This document shows, piece by piece, positions 55,684-64,000 of a stretch of DNA of 64,000 bases; positions within the stretch are counted from its first letter, which is position 1, and every line of letters begins with the position of its first letter. The notes below the pieces were generated by a model, which worked only from the letters and a program-made list of their open reading frames with translations, did not search any database and was not told the origin of the DNA. The stretch is from Okapia johnstoni (Eukaryota > Chordata > Mammalia > Artiodactyla > Giraffidae): positions 25,270,001-25,334,000 of the forward strand of contig CM044314.1 of assembly GCA_024291935.2 (NCBI GenBank). The letters run 5' to 3'. Made by a program: the position numbers and the translations under genes.

Positions 55684-57600
55684 CGAGGCTATTGTTACCA
55701 TGATAAAATGTAGAAAAAGACATTACCCCAAAAAGAAAATTACTTCAGTATCTCTGATGAATATAGATACAGAAATCCTCAAAAATATTAGCAAACCAAA
55801 TTCAACAATATACAAAAAGGATCATATACCATAATCAAGTGTGATTTATTCCACAAATGCAAAGATAATTCAAAATCCACAAGTCAATCAGTGTGATACA
55901 CCACATTAACAAAAGGAAGGATAAAAATCACATGATCATTTCAATAGACACAGGAAAAACATTTGACAAAATTCAACTTCCATTCATGATAAGGACTCAC
56001 ATCAAAGTTGGTACAGAAAAAAACATATTTCAACATGATAAAAGCCATTTATGACACACTGACAGCTAACACACTCAGCTTTTTCCTCTAAAATCAGGAA
56101 CAAGGATATCCACTTTTGCCACTTCCAACATAGTACTGGCAGTCCTAGCCACAGCAATCAGATAAGAAAAAGAAATAAAAGGTATCCAAATTGGAAAGGA
56201 AAAAGTAAAAATGTCACTATTTGCAGGTGACATATTATATACAGAAAATTCTAAAGTCCCAACAAAAAACTAACAACTAATAAATGAATCCAGTAAAGTT
56301 GTAGGATATAAGATTGACAAACAGAAACCTACTGCTTTTCTAAACACTAATAATCAACTATCAGAAAGAGAAAGCAATAAAATAATCCCATTTAAGATTG
56401 CATCAAAGAGAATAAAATATCTAGGAATAAACTTAACCAAGGAGGCAAAGGGTCTATAATCTAAAGACTACAAAACTAAAGCAAAGGAAACAAAAATAAA
56501 AATAAACAAGGGGGAATTAATTAAACTTAAAAGCTTTTGTACAGGTAAAGAAACCTTTGACCAAAAGAAAAGACAACCTATTGAAAGTGAGAAAATATTT
56601 GCAAACTATATGATAAAGGGTTAATATCCAAAATAAATAAACAGCTCATATGACTCAATATAAACAAAACACCTTATTAAAAAAAATAGGCAGAGGACTT
56701 GAACAGATATTTTTCAAAGAAAACATACAGACGACCAAAGGCACATGAAAAGATTTTCAACACTAGTAATCAGAGAAATGTAACTCAACACCACAATGAG
56801 GTATCACCTTACACCTATCAGAATAGCTATAACCAAAAAGATCCCCAATAACAAACATTGGCAAGGATATCGATAAAAGGGTACCCTAGTACACTGTTGA
56901 TGGGAATGCACATTGGTGGAGCCACTATGGAAAACATTATACAGGTTCTTCAAAAAACTGAAACTAGCAACACTATATGATCCAGCAATTCCATTCTTGG
57001 GTATGAATCAACAGAAAATGAAAACACTAATTTAAAAAGATACATGTACCTCAATGCATGTTCACAGCAGCATTATGTACAACAGCCAAAATATGGAAAC
57101 AACCTAAGAAACAGATGAATGGATAAAGATATGTGGTTTACATCTATAATGGAATATTACTCAGCCATAAGAATGAAATTTTGCCATTCACATCAATACT
57201 GATGAAACTGGAGAGTATTATGCTTAGTGAAATAAGTCAGAGAGAGAAAGACAAATACTGTATCTGATAAGATATATGTGGAATCTAAAAAAAAAAAGAA
57301 CATAACAAAACAGATACAGATTCACAGATATGCAGAAAATAAATTAGTGGCTACCAGTGGGAAGCTGGAGGTAGAGCGGGCAAGACAGTGGCCAGAGATT
57401 AAGAGGTATAAACCAATATGTATAAAACAAATAAGTTACAAAGATATATGGTACAGCACAGGGAATATAGCCAACATTTTAAAATAATTTTAATGATATA
57501 CATGTATAAAAATATTGAATAATTATGCTGTCATTTGAAACTAACAAAAATAGTTTAAATCAACTACACTTCAATTAAAAAAATTTTTTAAAAAGAAAGT

Positions 57601-58210
57601 AAAATGATGTGAAATAAAACTCCTGAGAGCTCATCCAAGATGGTGCAGCAGGAAGAGCTTGGGCTCACCCCCTCTCAGGAGCACATACACACAAAAACTG
57701 CTGAGGAGCCATCAATAAAAAAGACTGAAAGCTGCCCAAAAAGATATTCTACATCCAAGGACATAAGGAATAAACAAAAACAAGATGTAGGAAGGGTGTA
57801 CTTGCAATATAATCAAATCCCATACACACTAGGTGGACTGTCCACAAACTGGAGATTAATCTCATCTCAGAAGTTCTCCCACATGAGTTAGAGCTCTGAG
57901 CCCCAAGTCAGGTTCCCAAGCCTGAGGCTCTGATATCGGAGGGAGGAGCTCCAAAAACACCTGGCTTTGAAGGCCAGCAGGGCTTGACTGAAAGAGCTCC
58001 ACAGGAGTGACTGAACTGAACTAGGCCATAAAACAATTCTGAAAGATATAAATCATACAAAGTATACTTTCTAACACAATGGATGAAATTTAAAAACTAG
58101 ATGACTGGCAAATATATATACACATACATACATACATATATAGAAAGTAAATGACAAACTCAAACAACCAAATAGTCAAAGACATTATCAAAGGAAAACC
58201 AGAAAACACT
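57601..58210 (+). mobile_element. probable L1 5' UTR and ORF fragments
   Basis: An L1-type 5' start ('catccaagatggtgcagcag' near 57632) follows the preceding L1's 3' end. From 58022 the A-rich sequence resembles L1 coding. A (TACA)n tract lies at about 58118-58142 and a lone 'gagtgactgaactgaact' at 58005-58022. The assignment is tentative. Confidence 0.45.
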
Positions 58211-59545
58211 TTCAGTTCAGCCACTCAGTTGGGTCTGACTCTGCAACCCCATGGACTGCAGCATGCCAGGCCTCCCTGTCCATCACCAACTCCCGGAGTG
58301 TGCTCAAACTCATGTCCATTAAGTCAGTGATGCCATCCAACCATATCATCCTCTGTTGTCCCCTTCTCCTCCTGCCTTCAATCTTTCCCAGCATCAGGGT
58401 CTTTTCAAATGAGTCAGTTCTTTGCATCAGATGGCCAAAGTATTGGAGTTTCAGCTTCAGCCCTTCCAATGTATATTCAGGACTGATTTCCTTTAGAAAT
58501 GACTGGTTTGATCTCCTTGCAGTCCAAGGGACTCTCGAGAGTATTCTCCAACACCACAGTTCAAAAGCATCAATTCTTTGGCACTCAGCTTTCTTTATGG
58601 TCCAACTCTCACATCCACAACATGACTACTGGAAAAACCATAGCTTTGAATATAAGGACCTTTGTCAGCAAAGTAATGTCTCTGCTTTTTAATATGATAT
58701 CTAGGTTTGTCACAGTTTTTCTTCCAAAGAGCAAGTGCCTTTTAATTTCATGGCTGCAGTCACCATCTGCAGTGATTCTGGAGCCCAGGAAAATAAAGTC
58801 TGTCACTGTTTCCATTGTTTCACCATCTATTTGCCATGACGTGACGGGACTGGATGGCATGATCTTAGTTTTCTGAATGCTGAGTTTTAAGCCAGCTTTT
58901 TCACTCTCCTCTTTCACTTTCATCAAGAGGCTCTTTTGTTCCTCTTCACTTTCTGTCATAAGGCTGGTGTCATCTGTGTATCTGAGGTTACTGGTATTTC
59001 TCCCTGTTATCTTGATTCCAGCTTGTGCTTCATCCAGTGCAGCATTTTGCATGATATACTCTGCATATAGGTTAAATAAGCAGGGTGACAATATACAGAA
59101 TTGACGTACTCCTTTTCCTATTTGGAACCAGTCCGTTGTTCCACATCTGATTCTGTCGCTTCTTGACCTGCATACAGATTTCTCAGGAGGCAGGTCAGGT
59201 GGTCTGGTATTCCCATCTCTTTCAGAATTTTCCACAGTTTGTTGTGATCCACACAGTCAAAGGCTTTGGCATAGTCAATAAAGCAGAAATAGATGTTTTT
59301 CTGCAATTCTCTTGCTTTTTCTATGATCTAACGGATGTTGGCAATTTGATCTCTGGTTCCTCTGCCTTTTCTAAAACCAGCTTGAACATCTGGAAGTTCA
59401 TGGTTCACGTATTGTTGAAGCCTGGCTTGGAGAATTTTGAGCATTACTTTGCTAGTGTGTGAGATGAGTGCAATTGTGCGGTAGTTTGAGAATTCTTTGG
59501 CATTGCCCTTCTTAGGGATCGGAATGAAAACTTCAAAATTGGAAG
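58211..59545 (-). mobile_element. BovB LINE, 5'-truncated, about 1.3 kb
   Basis: On the minus strand it runs from the reverse transcriptase fingers region (59545) to the 3' tail (58211, 'ttcagttcagccactcagtt' on the plus strand). Plus-strand frames 58300-59462 are antisense shadows. L1 lies on both sides. Confidence 0.94.
58609..59235 (-). pseudogene. BovB reverse transcriptase C-terminal half remnant
   Basis: The 208-codon frame begins with out-of-frame sequence. From about residue 34 it carries 'GVRQFCILSPCLFNLYAEYI' (motif B region, with F for the usual G), motif C as 'LRYTDDTSLMTESEEE' (A to T in the YADD box) near residue 83, and '[20 protein letters not shown]'. The adjacent minus frame 59118-59306 supplies motif A 'FCFIDYAKAFDCVDHNKLW'. 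It is inactive. Confidence 0.9.
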
Positions 59546-61400
59546 ACTCTTACTTCTTGACTTCAGAACTTACTGCAAAGCCACAGAAATCAAAACATTG
59601 TAACATTAGCAACAGGATAGACTGTAGACAAATGGAATAGAATAGAAAATCCAGAAATAAACCTTTGCATATCTGGTCAATTGATTTCCAACAAGGGTGC
59701 CAAGATCATTCAGTGGGAAGAGAACACTTTTTTTTTTTTTAAACAAATATTGCTGGTACAACTAGATAACAACATGCAAAAGAATAAAGATGGTCCCTTA
59801 CCAAACACCACATATAAAAATTAACTCAAAATGGATTAAAAGCTCTAAACGTAACAGCTACAGATATTTAATCTCTTAGCATCTTTAGAGACTTCTTAGA
59901 AGGAAACATGGAGAGAAAGCTTTATAATATTGGATTTGGTAATGATTTACTGGATATGATACCAAAGTCACAGGCAATAAAAGAAAAAATAGATAAACTG
60001 GACTTCATGAAAATTAAAAACTTTTATGCATCAAAAGACATTATCAACAGAGCAAAAAGGCAACCCACAGAATGGGAGATGATTTTTACAAATCATATTA
60101 TCTGAAAAGAGATTAATATCCAGAATACATAGAGAACTCTTCCAACTCAACAACAACAAAAAAAACTCAATTCAAAAGCTCTTTCCACCATACAATGGTG
60201 GATACAATAAGAAGTCTGCAACCTGGAAGAAGGCCCTCACCCTAACATGCTGATACCCTCATCTCAGACATCTAGCACCCAGGACTGTGAGAAATAAATT
60301 TCTTTTGTTTATAGTTTAAAAATGGGCAGAAGACTTGAATCAAAGAAGACATACAAATGGCCGATAAGCACCTAAAAAGATGCTCAACATCACCTATTAT
60401 TAGGGAAATGCAAAACAAAACTAGAAGATACCACTTCATACCTATCAAGCTGACTACTATTTTAAAAAATCAGAAAACTTTTTAGAAGTGTTAGCAAGGA
60501 TGTGGAGAAAGTGGAATCCTTATGTACTGTTGGTGGGAATGTAAAATAGTGCAGCTGCTCTGGAAAGTAGTTTGGTGATTCCCCAAAAAGTTAAAACTAT
60601 AAATACCATATGATTTAGTGATTCCACTTCTGGAATCCCAAAGAACTGAAGGCAAAGCCTCAAAGAAATATCTATATACCCATGTTCATAGTAGCATTAT
60701 TCACAACAGTTAAAAGATAGAAGCACCCCAAGTGTCCATCAATGGATGAATGGATAAAAAAAGTGTGGCATGTACATACAATAGATGATCACTCAGTGTT
60801 AAAAAATTCTCACTTACGCTACAACATGGATGAAACTTGAAGACATTATGCTAAGTAAAATAAACCAGTTTACAAAAAGACAAATACTATATGATTCTAC
60901 TTATATTAGGTATCTAAAGAAGTCAAATTCATAGACAGAATGATAGTTGAAAAGGGCTGGGGGAAAGGGGGCATATATAGGCAGTTATTTTTCATTGAGT
61001 ATAAAGTTTCAGTTCTACAAAATGAAAAAATTTTGTAGGCAGATGGTGGTGATGGTTGGACAATATAAATATAATTCATACCACTGAACTGTATATATTT
61101 TTAAAAGGCTAAGGTGTTAAATTTTATGTTATGCATATTTGACCATAATTTTTAAAAACTGAACCTGGAAAGCATTATACTAAGTGAAATAGGTTAGTGA
61201 CAAAAGGGCAAATATTGTATGATTCCTCTTACATGAGGTAAGAAGAGAAGTCAAATTCACAGAGACTGAAAGTAGAATAGCAGTTACCAGTGGCTGGATA
61301 ACCAGAGTTACCAGAAAGAGGGATTGGATAGTTGTTTCTTATTGAGTAGTTTCTGTCTGGGATAACAAAAAAGTTCTAGAAATGCATAGTCGTGAATAGT
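59546..61400 (+). mobile_element. L1 LINE, ORF2 C-terminus and 3' UTR, partly duplicated
   Basis: The frame 59908-60105 carries the L1 ORF2 block 'IGFGNDLLDMIPKSQAIKEK'. The sequence proceeds through the C-terminus (60320-60900) to a 3' UTR. From about 61160 a second, similar L1 3' region follows, so two copies are joined. An LTR-like fragment interrupts it at 60183. Confidence 0.78.
60183..60318 (+). mobile_element. short MaLR-type LTR-like fragment
   Basis: The motif run 'gaagaaggccctcaccctaa', 'tctcagacatctagcaccca' and 'ggactgtgagaaataaattt' resembles the 3' part of mammalian MaLR LTRs, which end near an AATAAA. It sits within L1, whose sequence resumes at about 60320. Confidence 0.45.
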
Positions 61401-61790
61401 TAAGAAAAAAACCCAAAACCTTATTAAGAATCTCAGATATCTGAACAACACAATCAGCAGAGCTGACCAACAGGACCTGGCCCAGCACAGACACAGAGAC
61501 CTGATGTGGTGGAGTCTGAGCAGAAAAGTAGAGACTAGCCTGCCCGAGGCTTGGGTGCAGACCCTGTAGGGCCTTGGGGTCAGGTTATGAGCTCTCAATT
61601 CTGTCCCAGAATAATGGAGCACAGATTTGAGGAGTTTAATGGAGGTGCAGTGAAGGGAGGGTGCTACAGAAGAGGGACAGAGGAAGTTCAGACGGGGAGC
61701 GTCGATATGAGAGGGAACGACAGAGGATGACCTCAAGCACCTGTGGAGCAGTGACCAAGACTGACAACTTGGGTCAAAAATCCAGTCCCA
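61401..61790. other. unassigned, mixed-composition stretch
   Basis: The sequence is less A-rich than the flanking L1. I see no repeat family I can name. The 178-codon minus-strand frame at 61308-61844 has no recognisable domain and spans L1 at both ends, so I do not call it a gene. Confidence 0.4.
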
Positions 61791-61900
61791 GCAAGTTTTA
61801 AAGAACTGAAAACACACAAAGTTTGTTCTCTTATCACAGTGCATTTAGGCTAAAAAAAAACCAACAAAAAACCACTAACAAAAAGATTAATAACTGTATT

Positions 61901-62087
61901 GCTCAGTTGTGTACAACTCTTTGTAACCCCATGGACTGTAGCATGCCAGGCTCCTCTGTCCATGGGATTTCCCAGGCAAGAATACTGGAGTGGGTTGCCA
62001 TTCCCTTCTCCAGGGGATCTTCCCGACCCAGGGATTGAACCTGAGTCTCCTCTTGGCAGGCAGATTCTATACCACCTGAGAAGACCC
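61901..62087 (-). mobile_element. Bov-tA SINE
   Basis: A reverse-complement body and head, with a short deletion in the head, are flanked by a 13-base duplication with one mismatch ('taataactgtatt' 61888-61900, 'taataactatatt' 62088-62100). Confidence 0.92.
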
Positions 62088-62884
62088 TAATAACTATATT
62101 ACCTCAATTAATTACTATATTACCTCAAATCACTATGGAAACTATAAAATATTTGAACAGAAGGCTAAAGAAAATGCTATATATCAAAATCTTAGGAATG
62201 CAGCTAATACCAGCAGAAGGGATTTTATAGCCTGAATGCCTCTATTAAAAAAGAAGAAAGGCTCAAAATCAATGCACTACATATCTCAAGAAACTTTCTA
62301 GAAAAAAGTAGCCCAAAGATAGAATAAATAATAAAAGGAAGAAACTAATGAAACTTACAATCAAGAATTATCATCCAAGTGATGTGTTCTTTGAAAAGGC
62401 TATTAAAATTTATAAACTCAGAGAAATCACCATTATCAGGAATGAAAAACAAGACATCACTGCAAATCCTGCAAACTGAAGAGAAGATATTATAAACAAC
62501 TTTATGTCAATTAATTGGAAAACTTAGATAAATTTAGAGATGTACCAATTGTTAGAAAAGAAGAATTTAACAGAAAGAATAGAAAACTAAATAGTACTAT
62601 TACTGTAAAGGAAATAAAATCCATAATGGAAACCTTACCCTCAAGGAATGGAAAGAGATGTGACAAATACATACAAGCAAAACGTCAATCACAGCTCACA
62701 GGTAGAGGGTACCTGAGAGTTCCCTTAAGAATTTTCAATCTTTTGTACGTTTGAAACTTTTGAACCTTCCCACACTCAAAAAAATAAAATAAACGGCCAT
62801 CATCAAAAAATCTACACACAATAAATGCTGGAGAGAGTGTGAAGAGAATGTTGGTAGAAATGTAAATTGGCACAGCCACTGTGG

Positions 62885-63082
62885 GCTTCCCTGGTGGCTC
62901 AGCTGGTAAAGAATCCGATTGCAATGTGGGAGACCTGGGTTCGATCCCTGGGTTAGGAAGATCCCCTGGAGAAGTGAAAGGTCACCCATTCCAGTATTCT
63001 GGCCTGGAGAATTCCATGGACTGTATAGTCCACGGGGTCACAGAGAGTCGGACACGACTGAGCGACTTTCACTTCACTTCAT
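62885..63082 (+). mobile_element. Bov-tA SINE, well preserved
   Basis: A clean tRNA-like head ('gcttccctggtggctcagct', B box 'gggttcgatccctgggtt') and body end 'gactgagcgactttcacttc'. A perfect 11-base duplication 'agccactgtgg' lies at 62874-62884 and 63083-63093. Its low divergence suggests one of the youngest SINEs here. Confidence 0.95.
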
Positions 63083-63593
63083 AGCCACTGTGGAGAACAG
63101 TATGGAGGCTTCTCAAAAAACTAAAAGTAGAGCTACCGTATGATCCTGTAGTCCCTCTCCTGGGCATGTATACGGACAAAAACATGGCCCAAAAGGATAC
63201 ATGCACCCCAAAGTTCGTTGTAGCACTGTTTACAATAGGCAAGACGTGGAAGCAACCTACTTGCCCATGGACAGATGAACACATAAAGATGTGGCATACG
63301 TATACAGTGGAACATTACTTGGCCATTAAAAAGAATGAAATAATGCCTTTTGGAGTAACACAGATGGTCTTAAAGACTGTCATACTGAATGAAGTAAGTC
63401 AGACCAAGTAAGACAAATATTGTAAGATATCACTATTTTATGTAAAATCTTAAAAAAAATGAACTTATTTACAAAACAGAAACAGACTCACAGACTTGAA
63501 TGAACTTATAATTACTGTGGGGAAGGATGCAGGAAGGAACAGTTAGGGAGTTTGCGACTGACAGGTACATACTGCTATATTTAAACTGGACAG

Positions 63594-63893
63594 GGACTTC
63601 CCTAGTGGTCCAGTGGTTAAGAATCCACCTTCTAATGCAGGGGATGTGAGTTCCAACCCTGGTTGGGGAAGATCCCACATGCTGCAGGGCCACTAAGCCT
63701 GCACAATGCAACTACTGAGCTCACGCACTCTAGAGCCTGCAAGCCACAACTAGGGAGCCTGTGCGCCAAACAACAGAAACCCACACACCACAACTAGAGA
63801 GAAGCCCCCATGCACAACTAGAGAAAGCCTGTGTGCAACAAAGAGCCCACGGGCCACAGTGAAGACTCGGGGCAGCCCCCTCCCCCACCAAAA
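63594..63893 (+). mobile_element. CHR SINE
   Basis: The head 'gacttccctagtggtccagt' and body with several 'ccacaactag' repeats end in 'ccaccaaaaaatgg'. L1 3' UTR lies on both sides. Confidence 0.9.
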
Positions 63894-64000
63894 AATGGAC
63901 AACCAACAAGGACCTACTGGATAGCACAGGGGACTTTGTTCAGTATTATGAAACAACCTAAATGGGAAAAAAATTTGAAAAAAGAACAGATACATGTGTA

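Larger units (their letters stand above)
53487..57600 (+). mobile_element. old L1 LINE, ORF2 to 3' end
   Basis: It continues the L1 of 50683 through ORF2: endonuclease region 53490-54400, reverse transcriptase 54400-56460, a jump near 56460, then C-terminus and 3' UTR 56461-57600. It is interrupted by a CHR SINE (53707-54045) and a Bov-A2 (55415-55683). A (TA)n tract lies at 54415-54432. Frames are broken. Confidence 0.8.
61791..64000 (+). mobile_element. L1 LINE, ORF2 and 3' UTR, reaching the window end
   Basis: ORF2 reverse transcriptase-side sequence (62100-62690) jumps to the C-terminal region (62780 onward, 'ggccatcatcaaaaaatcta') and the 3' UTR. The last 100 bases ('caaccaacaaggacctactg') are the L1 3' UTR. 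It is interrupted by Bov-tA (61901-62087), Bov-tA (62885-63082) and CHR (63594-63893). A 20-base tandem duplication lies at 62088-62127. Confidence 0.78.

Noticed and set aside
58005..58022. Independent BovB tail insertion ('gagtgactgaactgaact')
   Set aside because: Only 18 bases long; chance or a non-templated join cannot be excluded and no flanking duplication is visible.
61308..61844. 178-codon minus-strand frame
   Set aside because: It spans L1 sequence at both ends and shows no domain; open length in this composition can arise by chance.
62885..62960. tRNA gene
   Set aside because: The A/B-box sequence is the tRNA-like head of a Bov-tA SINE with flanking target-site duplications, as are all similar heads in the window.

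Overview
The window is nuclear DNA of a ruminant (Pecora: cattle, sheep, goat or a close relative; I cannot say which). The basis is the repeat content. BovB (RTE-type) LINEs, tRNA-headed Bov-tA SINEs whose body is related to the BovB 3' end, the dimeric Bov-A2 form, tRNA-derived CHR SINEs and a ruminant-type L1 3' UTR occur throughout. No bacterial, organellar, plasmid or CRISPR feature is present, and I find no intact protein-coding gene. Nearly every reading frame over 60 codons is a piece of BovB or L1, or its antisense shadow.

Layout. (1) 215-11090: one ancient plus-strand L1, traceable from its 5' part to its 3' part but split by a younger L1, three BovB pieces and about six SINEs. (2) 11091-16184: little-repeated DNA holding an antisense L1 5' part (12641-13840), an LTR with a primer-binding-site-like sequence (13869-14246) and one exon-like reading frame (14794-14922). 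(3) 16185-27324: an antisense L1 read from its 3' end to its 5' UTR, split by five SINEs and by a near full-length BovB (19540-23134). That BovB itself carries a 64-base BovB tail. (4) 27325-40120: a mosaic of sense and antisense L1 pieces, BovB pieces (some in permuted order), SINEs, an ERV-like 3' remnant and a solo LTR. (5) 40121-45755: a GC-richer block almost free of repeats. It is the only place where a host gene is plausible, as minus-strand 3'-terminal exons with polyadenylation signals near 42141 and 43428. (6) 45756-64000: plus-strand L1 sequence again, interrupted by an L1 that lacks ORF2 (48178-50455), two large BovB copies (51023-53486 plus, 58211-59545 minus) and more SINEs.

The mobile parts act as one system. 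BovB encodes an AP-type endonuclease and a reverse transcriptase, and the Bov-tA/Bov-A2 SINEs share its 3' tail and are thought to use that machinery. L1 supplies its own. Several insertions still show target-site duplications, so their relative order can be read. I found no previously undescribed biological system. The most informative items are structural: a tiny 5'-inverted BovB with intact duplications, a 64-base BovB tail inside a full-length BovB, a shared diagnostic substitution linking two BovB copies, an ORF2-less L1, a permuted BovB, and the unexplained exon-like stretches.
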